Assembly (NCBI GenBank): GCA_017645945.1
Contig: JAGCNL010000054.1
Span: 1-64,000, forward strand
DNA length: 64,000 nt
Direction of reading: 5' to 3'
DNA from: Salinivirgaceae bacterium
Lineage (GTDB): Bacteria; Bacteroidota; Bacteroidia; Bacteroidales; SZUA-534
Part shown: positions 8,876 to 17,341 of the stretch, piece after piece
Layout: every line of letters begins with the position of its first letter
Numbering within the stretch: the first letter of the stretch is position 1
Made by a program: the position numbers and the translations under genes
Notes under the pieces: generated by a model
Told to the model about the DNA's origin: nothing
The model's database searches: none
What the model saw: only the letters and a program-made list of their open reading frames with translations

Positions 8876-9919
8876 ATGAAGGACTTTGTGTTTTTAGGAG
8901 CCACTGGGTTCGATTGGCTGAAAGCAGTAATTGAAATTGTTGTTGCGGTGATAATCAGCAAATTGATAATGCTGATTCTGCCAAAAATCATCGACCGATT
9001 CACAAAAATGCCGATTGAGAAATCGAAAGGCATGGTGCGCAGTCTGCTGATGCCCGTCAGCGTGCTAATCATTCTGATAGGCCTCCGCCTCGCCGTTTCC
9101 AATTTCCCGATTGAACAGTACAAACCGCTGGTTAGCAAGATTTACACCTTTGTGGCTTTGCTCTGCATCACGTGGTTTGTATCGAATTTTGTCACAGCGA
9201 TAATCGACGGTGTAATCTCGTCGAAAAATCAGAAAGACGGCAGCAGTAGCAGCACCATTCAGATGCTGCCCACCATCAAGCACCTGGTGCAGGTGATTAT
9301 CTGGGGCGCGGGCATCGCCATCACGCTCTCAAATACTGGCTACGATGTGAAGGCGCTTCTGGCAGGACTTGGCGTGGGCGGTGTGGCTTTGGCTCTGGCT
9401 GCCAAAAACACGGTGACCAACTTCTTGGGCGGCGCCACCATGCTCATCGACAACCCGTTCAACATTGGCGACCGCGTGCGGGTGGCCAACTACGACGGCT
9501 ACGTGAGTTTCATTGGGTTGCGCAGTTTCCGCCTCACCACGCTCGATGGCACCGAAGTGACCATCCCGAACGCCAACATCATCGACAATGCCGTTGAGAA
9601 CGTCTCGCGCGAGCCTGCCCGCCGCATTGTGCTCGACCTCAACCTGACTTATGACACAACTCCCGAAAAATTGCGGAAGGCATTCGGCATTCTGGAAGAC
9701 ATTGCGCACCGCCACGACGACCTGAAGGACGACTGCCACGTCTATATGAAAAATTTTTCCGATTCTTCGCTGGATGTATGCTTTATCTATTACATTGTCA
9801 AGGGCAAAGACATATTTGCCGCACAGTCGGAGGTCAATCTTGAGATTCTGTCGCGCTTCAACGCTGAAGGCATTAGCTTCGCCTTCCCCACTCGGACGCT
9901 GCATGTCAATAATAATTGA
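8876..9919 (+). CDS. Small-conductance mechanosensitive channel, MscS family
   Basis: 347 residues with hydrophobic segments near residues 15-40, 58-75, 85-110 and 135-155. The pore helix begins near residue 160 (LLAGLGVGGVALALAAKN), followed by the MscS beta domain (LIDNPFNIGDRVRV ... TIPNANIIDNAVENVSR) and a cytoplasmic C-terminal domain. Such channels open on membrane tension and release solutes during osmotic downshock. The gene follows the glycosyltransferase by 9 bp and may share its transcript. Confidence 0.92.
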   Translation: MKDFVFLGATGFDWLKAVIEIVVAVIISKLIMLILPKIIDRFTKMPIEKSKGMVRSLLMPVSVLIILIGLRLAVSNFPIEQYKPLVSKIYTFVALLCITWFVSNFVTAIIDGVISSKNQKDGSSSSTIQMLPTIKHLVQVIIWGAGIAITLSNTGYDVKALLAGLGVGGVALALAAKNTVTNFLGGATMLIDNPFNIGDRVRVANYDGYVSFIGLRSFRLTTLDGTEVTIPNANIIDNAVENVSREPARRIVLDLNLTYDTTPEKLRKAFGILEDIAHRHDDLKDDCHVYMKNFSDSSLDVCFIYYIVKGKDIFAAQSEVNLEILSRFNAEGISFAFPTRTLHVNNN

Positions 9920-10053
9920 TAGTTAGAAATTAGGAGTTAGAATTTAGAATAAGCGATTTAGCTAATTAAACATTAATCATTAAAACTCAACCCTCTAAAC
10001 CCTAACCCCTTACCATTCACCGATTAAACGATTCACCGATTAAACACAATAAT
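9920..10053. repeat. Low-complexity intergenic repeats
   Basis: The gap consists largely of short degenerate strings: agttagaaattaggagttag, attaaacattaatcattaaa, and a direct repeat of caccgattaaac (twice, 10018-10046). The same kinds of string occur in the gaps near 5.9, 12.5, 19.1 and 54.7 kb. Confidence 0.6.
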
Positions 10054-10752
10054 ATGAGCGATAAAAAACTAACCATAGCCATCGACGGATTCTCGTCGTG
10101 CGGCAAGAGCACGGTGGCAAAGGAACTGGCCAAAAAACTGGGTTACATCTATGTTGACACAGGCGCAATGTACCGCGCCGTGACGCTCTACTGCATGCGC
10201 AACAGCCTTATCAGCGATGACGGAACAGTGAACGAAACGGAGCTGAAAAAAGTGATTGGCAACGTTGGCATCAGCTTCATCTACGACCAGCAGACCAGCA
10301 AGAACACCACGCTGCTTAACGGCGAGGTGGTTGAAGACGAAATCCGCCGAATTGAGGTCTCAAATAAAGTGAGCTATGTCAGTCGCATCGATTTTGTTCG
10401 TGCTCAAATGGTTAAGTTGCAGCAAGATATGGGCCGACAAGGCGGTATTGTGATGGATGGCCGCGATATTGGCACTGTGGTTTTCCCAAATGCCGACCTG
10501 AAAATATTCATGACTGCATCGCCCGAGGTGCGTGCACAGCGCCGCTTCGACGAGCTGACAGCCAAAGGCGAAAAGGTGACTTTCGACGAAATTCTTGAAA
10601 ACGTTAACCAGCGCGACTATCTCGACCAACACCGCGAGGTTTCGCCGCTCCGCCAGGCCGATGATGCCCACGTGGTCGACAACAGCAACATGACACGCGA
10701 GGAGCAGTTCGACGTTATTCTTCAACTGGTTGTGAACGCAAAAAACAACTGA
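10054..10752 (+). CDS. cmk: Cytidylate kinase
   Basis: 232 residues. The P-loop is at residues ~9-17 (GFSSCGKST), followed by the NMP-binding signature VDTGAMYRAVT and MDGRDIGTVVFPNA with the conserved Arg/Asp. The enzyme phosphorylates CMP and dCMP with ATP in the cytoplasm. It ends two bases before ispH, a pairing I recall from other Bacteroidetes, so the two are probably co-transcribed. Confidence 0.97.
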   Translation: MSDKKLTIAIDGFSSCGKSTVAKELAKKLGYIYVDTGAMYRAVTLYCMRNSLISDDGTVNETELKKVIGNVGISFIYDQQTSKNTTLLNGEVVEDEIRRIEVSNKVSYVSRIDFVRAQMVKLQQDMGRQGGIVMDGRDIGTVVFPNADLKIFMTASPEVRAQRRFDELTAKGEKVTFDEILENVNQRDYLDQHREVSPLRQADDAHVVDNSNMTREEQFDVILQLVVNAKNN

Positions 10753-10754
10753 TA

Positions 10755-11642
10755 ATGGTTGACATCGCCATCGACCCCGATTCTGGATTCTGCTTTGGCG
10801 TGAAAAACGCAGTTACCAAAGCCACCGCCGCCCTGTCCGACGGTGAGCCGCTTTATAGTCTCGGCGCTATGGTGCACAACCCGCTTGAGGTGAACCGCCT
10901 GGCTGAAATGGGATTGAAAGTGATTGATAACGAACAGTTTTCCAAACTCCGCAACGCGCGCGTCTTATTCCGCGCCCATGGTGAGCCTCCAAGCAGCTAC
11001 GCCAACATCAAGGAACGCAACATTCAGCTCATCGATGCCACCTGCCCCGTGGTTCTGCGGCTTCAGCAGAGCATCAAACAAGCCTATCAGGAAATGTCGG
11101 CTTGCGGCGGACAAGTGGTGATTTTCGGTAAGAAAGGCCATGCCGAAGTGGTTGGACTCATTGGCCAGACCAACGGCAACGCCATTCTGGTTGAAACTGA
11201 AGCCGACCTGCAAAAAATAGACATGACGCGCCCAATAGAGTTTTTCTCGCAGACAACCAAAGACATTGGCCAGTTTATGCAACTGGTGAAAATCATCGGG
11301 CAGAACGCAAAGCAATTCAATTGGCACGACACCATCTGCCGCCAAGTGGCCAACCGCGGCCCTCATCTCAAGCAGTTTGCAGCAGAGCATGAACTTATGG
11401 TTTTCGTCGGCGGGCACGACAGCTCCAACGCCAAAGCTCTTTTCGGAATGTGCCAACAGGTGAACGAGAAATCATATTTTATTGAAAACATCGACGAACT
11501 CCGCCCCGAATGGTTTGCCGGAGTGACCAGCGTTGGCATCAGCGGAGCCACCTCAACGCCTTCATGGCTGATTGTCAATGTTAAAAATCGGATTCTGCAA
11601 CTTGTTGGTAATGAGGCAGGAACAGCTTCCTCTCAACAATAA
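10755..11642 (+). CDS. ispH: 4-hydroxy-3-methylbut-2-enyl diphosphate reductase
   Basis: 295 residues, last step of the non-mevalonate isoprenoid pathway, giving IPP and DMAPP. The three cysteines that hold the 4Fe-4S cluster are at residues 13 (SGFCFGV), 97 (DATCPVV) and 195 (DTICRQV). Family motifs MVHNPLEVNRL, FRAHGEPPSS and the C-terminal GATSTPSWLI are present. The ATG follows the cmk stop after two bases. Confidence 0.97.
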   Translation: MVDIAIDPDSGFCFGVKNAVTKATAALSDGEPLYSLGAMVHNPLEVNRLAEMGLKVIDNEQFSKLRNARVLFRAHGEPPSSYANIKERNIQLIDATCPVVLRLQQSIKQAYQEMSACGGQVVIFGKKGHAEVVGLIGQTNGNAILVETEADLQKIDMTRPIEFFSQTTKDIGQFMQLVKIIGQNAKQFNWHDTICRQVANRGPHLKQFAAEHELMVFVGGHDSSNAKALFGMCQQVNEKSYFIENIDELRPEWFAGVTSVGISGATSTPSWLIVNVKNRILQLVGNEAGTASSQQ

Positions 11643-11778
11643 AAGCCGCATCTTTCCATTTTGTTGACTTTCTGCCCCGTCATTTCTAATTTCCACTCGT
11701 GCTATTTTTATTTCGGTGATTTGATTGAAAATCCAACAAATAAATGCATTTTTATCAGTCGTTTTAAAATTTGAAATT

Positions 11779-12432
11779 ATGGTTAACAATCTTGGCTCTC
11801 AAAGCAGCATTCTGAACCAGTTCATGGCCGAATTGCGCGACAATGTCATTCAGAAGGACAGCATGCGCTTCCGCAGAAATATGGAACGTATTGGCGAAAT
11901 TTTTGCTTACGAGATTAGCAAACAGTTGGAATACAAGCAAACCGATGTGCAGACTCCGCTGGGTGTGGCTCAAGTGCCTCAACTGGCCGCGCAGCCTGTG
12001 ATTGCCAGCGTATTGCGTGCTGGACTGCCTTTCCACGAGGGTTTTTTGAACGTGTTCGACAAGGCTGAAAACGCATTCATTTCCGCCTGCCGCAAGTATG
12101 AGAAAGACGGCTGCACGTTCCACATCAGTTTCGACCATATTGCAGGCCCTTCTACCGACGGAAAAACGCTGATTCTGGTTGACCCAATGCAGGCCAGCGG
12201 CGCCTCGATGGTGCTGGCTTATCAGGCTCTCCTCAAGAAGGGTACACCAATTCACACGCATATCGTTTCGGTCATTTCGAGCCGCGAAGGCCTTGATTAC
12301 CTCCAGCGCAACGTTGCTGGGCAGCCCGTAACCATCTGGACTGGCGCCATCGACGACGAACTGACCGCCAAATCATACATTGTGCCTGGTTTAGGCGATG
12401 CAGGCGACCTTTGTTTCGGAGAGAAAGAGTGA
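11779..12432 (+). CDS. upp: Uracil phosphoribosyltransferase
   Basis: 217 residues from the ATG at 11779; a longer frame starts 54 bp upstream but adds residues unlike the family. The enzyme makes UMP from uracil and PRPP (pyrimidine salvage). Motifs: ASVLRAGLPFHEG, the PRPP-binding loop LVDPMQASGAS (DPMLATGGS in many homologues) and the uracil-binding C-terminus PGLGDAGDLCFG. Two substitutions in the PRPP loop are unusual compared with E. coli, but the fold-defining parts are intact. Confidence 0.93.
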   Translation: MVNNLGSQSSILNQFMAELRDNVIQKDSMRFRRNMERIGEIFAYEISKQLEYKQTDVQTPLGVAQVPQLAAQPVIASVLRAGLPFHEGFLNVFDKAENAFISACRKYEKDGCTFHISFDHIAGPSTDGKTLILVDPMQASGASMVLAYQALLKKGTPIHTHIVSVISSREGLDYLQRNVAGQPVTIWTGAIDDELTAKSYIVPGLGDAGDLCFGEKE

Positions 12433-12543
12433 AAGGGGAGTAGAACTGTTTAGTTGGTGAATTGTTTAAAGTTTAACGGGTTTAACAAGATTAAATTACA
12501 GGTTCGTAATTCGTAATTAAAAATTCTAATTCCTAAATCCTAA

Positions 12544-13161
12544 ATGCTAATCAAAATATATCCCGAGAACCCTAATCCGCGCGAAATCAAAAAGATAACG
12601 CAGATTATTGAAGATGGCGGGCTTGTGATTTATCCCACCGACACCATCTATGGCGTGGGCTGCGACATAGCACAGCCAAAAGCCGTGGCGCGCCTTGCCA
12701 AACTTCAGGGGCTGGATATGGATAAAGCATATTTCTCGTTCATCTTCAACGATTTGAGCCAGATTTCGGAATATACAAAACCAATATCAAACGCGGCATT
12801 CAAACTGCTGAAACGCAACGTTCCGGGGCCGTTCACCTTCATTTTCGAGGCGAACAACAACATCCCTAAACTCTTCAAAACACGCCGTAAAACTGTTGGC
12901 ATCCGCGTGCCCGACAACAATATCATCCGCAACATTGTGACTGAACTTGGACGGCCTCTGCTGTCATCATCAGTGCACGATGATGAAGATGAAGTGACCG
13001 AATACATCACCGACCCCGAACTTATCCACGAGCGCTACGGAAACATGGTGGATGCCGTCATCGACGGAGGCTATGGTGACAATCAGCCATCAACGGTAAT
13101 TGACTGCACTACAGACGAATTCGAAATCATCCGCGAAGGAAAAGGGGAGATAAAATGGTAA
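12544..13161 (+). CDS. YrdC/Sua5 superfamily protein, YciO-like
   Basis: 205 residues covering a single YrdC domain: GGLVIYPTDTIYGVGCD near residues 27-43, AYFSFIFNDLSQI, the GPFTFIFEAN motif, VGIRVPDN and LLSSSVHDDEDEV. YrdC-type proteins make threonylcarbamoyl-AMP for tRNA t6A. The residues here look closer to the YciO branch, whose role is less clear. The Sua5 C-terminal domain is absent. The gene stands 13 bp before the prolyl oligopeptidase. Confidence 0.85.
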   Translation: MLIKIYPENPNPREIKKITQIIEDGGLVIYPTDTIYGVGCDIAQPKAVARLAKLQGLDMDKAYFSFIFNDLSQISEYTKPISNAAFKLLKRNVPGPFTFIFEANNNIPKLFKTRRKTVGIRVPDNNIIRNIVTELGRPLLSSSVHDDEDEVTEYITDPELIHERYGNMVDAVIDGGYGDNQPSTVIDCTTDEFEIIREGKGEIKW

Positions 13162-13174
13162 CAATATCTTAATT

Positions 13175-15283
13175 ATGAAATACAACTATTTACCAGCGGC
13201 TTTACTATTGCTGATGGCAACGGGCTGCCAAAACGACAAAATCACATATCCGATGACAAAAAAAGTTGATACTGTTGACGTTTACTTCGGTCAGCAGGTG
13301 GCCGACCCGTACCGTTGGCTTGAGGACGACAATTCCGATGAAACCGCGCAATGGGTGGCTGAGCAGAACAAGCTGACTTTCGGCTATTTAGAGAAAATTC
13401 CGTTCCGCGAGCAGGTGAAAAACCGATTGGAACAGATTTATAACTATCAGAAAATCAGTATGCCGCGAAAGCGTGCCGGACGTTATTTCTGGTACAAGAA
13501 AGACGGTATGCAGAACCAGTATGTGATGTACTACAGCGACACTCTGGGCGGCAAGGAGGTTGAGCTGCTCGACCCGAACAAGCTGTCGGACGACGGCACG
13601 GTAGCGCTCTCAACAGTGTCGATTTCGCACGACGGCCGCTACCTCGGTTACGGAATCGCACGCGCAGGCTCTGATTGGAACGAGCTGTATGTCAAAGAGA
13701 TTGCCACTGGCAAAACTCTCGACGACCATATCCAATGGGTGAAATTTTCGGGAATTGCGTGGTACAAAGACGGTTTCTTCTATTCTCGCTTCCCCGAGCC
13801 GACAGGCGGCGACGCACTGACTGGCGAGAATGTCAACAGCAAGATTTACTATCACAAAATTGGTGATAATCAAGCAAATGACAAACTTATTTACGAAGAC
13901 CCGCAGCACCCCGAGTGGATGTTTAATGCCAGTGTTGCCGACGACGAGACGATTATGCGCATCTATGTGTCGGAATCGACATCAGGCAACGCTTTGTATA
14001 TCAAAGATTTGAAAAACAATGGTCCAGTAAAGCGTATTGTTGAGAATTTCGACAACAACTACTCGGTTATTGAGGATTGCGATGGTAAAATGTTGGTTCT
14101 GACCGATTTCGGCGCACCAAAATATCGCCTTATCTCAATCGACCCGGCAAAACCCGACGTCAAAAACTGGGTTGAGGTGATTCCCGAAAAGGAAAATGTG
14201 CTGGCATCGGTGAGCTTGAAGGTGGGCAAACTGATTGCCGAATACATCAAGGACGCGCAGAGCCATTATGAGGTTTATTCGCTCAAAGGCGAGTATCTGC
14301 ACGACGTTGAGCTGCCGCAAATTGGCACGGCTGGCGGCTTCGACGACGACAAGGACGACAACATCACCTTCTACGCGATGGAAACGTTCACTTCGCCATC
14401 AACCATCTATAAATACGATGTTAACACCAATAAATCAGAGGTTTACCATCGGGCCGACATTGATTTTGACGGCAGCGGCTACGTGACCAAGCAGGTGTTC
14501 TACACAAGCAAGGACGGGGCGCGGATTCCGATGTTCATTGTTCATAAAGAGGGCATTAAGCTCGACGGCAGCCATAAGGTTTGGATGTACGGCTACGGCG
14601 GTTTCAACATCACGCTGACACCCGATTTTGGTATGCAGCAGGCCGTGTGGCTTGAGCAGGGCGGAATCTACTGCCAGATGAACCTTCGCGGCGGCGGAGA
14701 GTATGGCGAGAACTGGCACCGCGCCGGAACGCTGATGCAAAAACAGAACGTGTTCGACGACTGCATTGCTGCAGCCGAGTATATGATTGCCGAGGGCTAT
14801 ACCACGGCTGGCAACATAGTGCTGCAAGGCGGCTCAAACGGCGGTCTGCTGGTGGGTGCAGTTGTCAACCAACGACCTGATTTATACGGCGTTTCGCTGC
14901 CGTCGGTGGGCGTGATGGATATGCTTCGTTATCACAAGTTTACCATCGGCCGCCACTGGGCAACCGACTACGGCACCAGCGAGGACAGCCTGCAGATGTT
15001 CCAGTATCTGATTGGCTACTCGCCGCTGCACACCATCACCGACAAGGCTTATCCTGCAACGCTCGTAACCACTGGCGACCACGACGACCGCGTTGTGCCG
15101 GCTCACTCGTTCAAATTTGCGGCCACACTGCAAGAGCATCAGCAAGGCGCTGCACCTGTGCTCATCCGCATCGAGACCAATGCCGGCCACGGTGCTGGCA
15201 AACCGACATCGAAATGGATTGAGGAAAATGCTGACGAGTTGGCGTTTGCGTTCTACAATTTGGGAATGAAGCCGAAATATTGA
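13175..15283 (+). CDS. Prolyl oligopeptidase family serine peptidase (S9A), lipoprotein
   Basis: 702 residues. The N-terminus is a lipoprotein signal (LLLLMATGC, Cys18), so it is probably anchored in the outer membrane or periplasm. A seven-bladed propeller domain (~70-420) is followed by an alpha/beta-hydrolase. The catalytic triad is visible: Ser in QGGSNGGLL, Asp in TTGDHDDRVVP and His in NAGHGAGKP. These enzymes cut short peptides after proline. The family signature ADPYRWLEDDNSDET lies near the N-terminus. Confidence 0.95.
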   Translation: MKYNYLPAALLLLMATGCQNDKITYPMTKKVDTVDVYFGQQVADPYRWLEDDNSDETAQWVAEQNKLTFGYLEKIPFREQVKNRLEQIYNYQKISMPRKRAGRYFWYKKDGMQNQYVMYYSDTLGGKEVELLDPNKLSDDGTVALSTVSISHDGRYLGYGIARAGSDWNELYVKEIATGKTLDDHIQWVKFSGIAWYKDGFFYSRFPEPTGGDALTGENVNSKIYYHKIGDNQANDKLIYEDPQHPEWMFNASVADDETIMRIYVSESTSGNALYIKDLKNNGPVKRIVENFDNNYSVIEDCDGKMLVLTDFGAPKYRLISIDPAKPDVKNWVEVIPEKENVLASVSLKVGKLIAEYIKDAQSHYEVYSLKGEYLHDVELPQIGTAGGFDDDKDDNITFYAMETFTSPSTIYKYDVNTNKSEVYHRADIDFDGSGYVTKQVFYTSKDGARIPMFIVHKEGIKLDGSHKVWMYGYGGFNITLTPDFGMQQAVWLEQGGIYCQMNLRGGGEYGENWHRAGTLMQKQNVFDDCIAAAEYMIAEGYTTAGNIVLQGGSNGGLLVGAVVNQRPDLYGVSLPSVGVMDMLRYHKFTIGRHWATDYGTSEDSLQMFQYLIGYSPLHTITDKAYPATLVTTGDHDDRVVPAHSFKFAATLQEHQQGAAPVLIRIETNAGHGAGKPTSKWIEENADELAFAFYNLGMKPKY

Positions 15284-15330
15284 GGTGTTGAGTAAGGTGT
15301 AAAATGTTGCTTTTCAGAAAACAAGCTATT

Positions 15331-16224
15331 TTACCATATTATTGCCGCCACATATAAGACCGACATCAGCAGTGTGGTCAGCGACAGCTTTTTGAGCTCG
15401 GGGTCGAGAGTTTTCACGTCGGTGGCCCGAAGAACTCTAAGGCCGTGCATTATCAACAATACGGTTGGCAGCAACACCCAAAGCATGCCCGCAAAGCGCT
15501 GCTCCATCACCAACGTGGCGGCAATCAGCGCTATTGCCGAAAGGCAAAGCACAAAATGGTAAATCTGTCCGAAACGTACGCCCAATTTTACCACGATTGT
15601 CATTTTCCCCGATTCCTTGTCGCTTGCACTGTCGCGCAAGTTGTTGACATTCAACACTCCAACGCTCATGAAACCAATGGCTGTTCCCATCAGTATGGAA
15701 TTGACAGAAATATGATGTGTCATAATAAAATACGAACCTGTAACCGTGGCGAAACCAAAGAAAATTAACACCATCAAATCACCCAATCCGCGGTAGCCGA
15801 ACGGATTGCGTCCCATGGTATAACGTATAGCGGCAACTATGGCAGCCAGGCCAATAATCACAAATATCCAAAAGCCTGTACTTATGCCGAACGAAACGCT
15901 GAGCATTGTCATTCCCACCGCCAGCGAAAGCACTATCATCAGCACTATTCCGCGCTTCATCTCGCCGACGGTCAATCCTCCGCCTTGCAGCGTGCGCTTG
16001 GGGCCTATGCGATTTTCGTTGTCTGTTCCATGCTGAAAATCACCCAAATCGTTGGCAAAATTGCCCAAAACCTGCAGCAATATTGTTGTCGCCATAAGCA
16101 AGGCGAAAAGCAACCAGTTAAAACTGTTGTCGGCAAATGCCATGCCGCAACCGACAATTATTCCTGACACCGACAGCGGCAATGTCCGCAATCGTGCGGC
16201 CTCAATCCAACTTTTAAATTTCAT
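15331..16224 (-). CDS. menA: 1,4-dihydroxy-2-naphthoate polyprenyltransferase
   Basis: 297 residues, about eight or nine membrane segments. The two Asp-rich prenyltransferase motifs are NFANDLGDFQHGTD and NNLRDSASDKESGK; the UbiA-family RTLPLSVSGIIVG start is also seen. The enzyme attaches a polyprenyl chain to DHNA in menaquinone synthesis at the inner membrane, which fits a Bacteroidales respiratory chain. No other men genes are nearby. It is divergent from the lipoprotein at 16430. Confidence 0.95.
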   Translation of the reverse strand: MKFKSWIEAARLRTLPLSVSGIIVGCGMAFADNSFNWLLFALLMATTILLQVLGNFANDLGDFQHGTDNENRIGPKRTLQGGGLTVGEMKRGIVLMIVLSLAVGMTMLSVSFGISTGFWIFVIIGLAAIVAAIRYTMGRNPFGYRGLGDLMVLIFFGFATVTGSYFIMTHHISVNSILMGTAIGFMSVGVLNVNNLRDSASDKESGKMTIVVKLGVRFGQIYHFVLCLSAIALIAATLVMEQRFAGMLWVLLPTVLLIMHGLRVLRATDVKTLDPELKKLSLTTLLMSVLYVAAIIW

Positions 16225-16274
16225 TGTCTTCTAATAATCTGCTTATCAGCATTATACTTTTTATGTTTTCTCTG

Positions 16275-16303
16275 GCAATCCGCATTTAGCACTGCGGGAT
16301 TGC
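16275..16303. other. Imperfect hairpin in the menA / lipoprotein divergent region
   Basis: GCAATCCGCA (16275-16284) pairs with TGCGGGATTGC (16293-16303) with one bulged base and an 8-base loop. It is not followed by a T run on either strand, so it is not an intrinsic terminator. It lies about 50 bp before menA and may act as an operator or leader structure; function unknown. Confidence 0.4.
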
Positions 16304-16429
16304 TCAAACACACAAATTTATTCCGTGCTTCGAAACATCAAATGTCATACCACATTTTTTATGCACAATTCTGTTTTATAATTGGTTTTTATTACATTTA
16401 CGATTTGAAACTTCAAAAACACTACTTCT

Positions 16430-17323
16430 ATGGGGACAAAGAGAATTTTCGGTTGTATTTTGTTAGGCGCGGCTATTGTTTTTTCAAGCTGCAACAATGT
16501 CAAAACCAAAAAAAACGCTATTGAAGCTGATGTTTTTGAAAATGAAAAACCTCTGCCCACCGGCCTGGACGATGAAGATATCATCTTCTACAACATCTTC
16601 ACTCCCACCGACATGTCGAATCTGATAAACAACTACTCGTCGTTCTACAAATCAAACCTTGTCAATTCAATCAACAATGTTGACAAATACACTCACAGCA
16701 CGAGCAAGGCTCTGAATATCGGCGTTTATGGTGCCGACCTCAACTATCTTTGGGTGTTTGAGCAGAATCAGCAGGCCAACTCTTACATTAAAACCATACA
16801 ATCACTCTCTGAACAACTTGGCGTGCCGTCGAATTTTGTATCGATGACCGCCGAAAAAGCAGGCTCACACACTGCCGACATCGATACGCTAAAATCCATT
16901 GCGCGCGTTGCATATAAAGACATCACAAATTATCTGAATAACTGCGGACGCGGCAACAACGCGGCTCTGGTGCTGCTTGGCGGCTGGACTGAAACTCTTT
17001 ATTTGGCCATTAACATGTATAACCAGCCCGACGCTAAGATGGTGAGCCGAATCGCCACGCAACGTTTCTCACTCAATATCATCATCAACCTTCTGCAAAA
17101 TCAGCAGAACGATATTGACGTGTCGAGCTACCTTGTTATGTTACGCAAGCTGCGCAAGGCTTTCGATGAATTTGTCATTCGTGTGCCACAGGGATGCCTG
17201 TCTATTGATACCGTCAACAAACGCATAATCATCAAAGACAACGGCGACCTAAATTTCAATGCCGAACAGATTAACAATATTCGGCAGATTACCAATGATA
17301 TACGCAAAATGATGATTAATTGA
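16430..17323 (+). CDS. Lipoprotein of unknown function
   Basis: 297 residues. A lipoprotein signal is clear (IVFSSC, Cys21), so the protein is lipid-anchored in the envelope. The rest looks mostly helical with Asn-rich stretches (NLINNYSSFYKSN, NNVDKYTHSTSKALNIGVYG) and no catalytic motif I recognise. Conserved-looking parts are GVYGADLNYLWVFEQNQQA and LVLLGGWTETLYLA. It lies alone, convergent with pyrG. I recall similar lipoproteins in Bacteroidales without an assigned role. Confidence 0.8.
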   Translation: MGTKRIFGCILLGAAIVFSSCNNVKTKKNAIEADVFENEKPLPTGLDDEDIIFYNIFTPTDMSNLINNYSSFYKSNLVNSINNVDKYTHSTSKALNIGVYGADLNYLWVFEQNQQANSYIKTIQSLSEQLGVPSNFVSMTAEKAGSHTADIDTLKSIARVAYKDITNYLNNCGRGNNAALVLLGGWTETLYLAINMYNQPDAKMVSRIATQRFSLNIIINLLQNQQNDIDVSSYLVMLRKLRKAFDEFVIRVPQGCLSIDTVNKRIIIKDNGDLNFNAEQINNIRQITNDIRKMMIN

Positions 17324-17341
17324 TTTTCAATCGTCGTTTTG

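Noticed and set aside
16275..16303. Terminator between menA and the lipoprotein
   Set aside because: The genes diverge and the hairpin has no T run on either side.
16300..16524. Rightward 74-codon frame upstream of the lipoprotein
   Set aside because: It overlaps the start of the well-supported lipoprotein in another frame.
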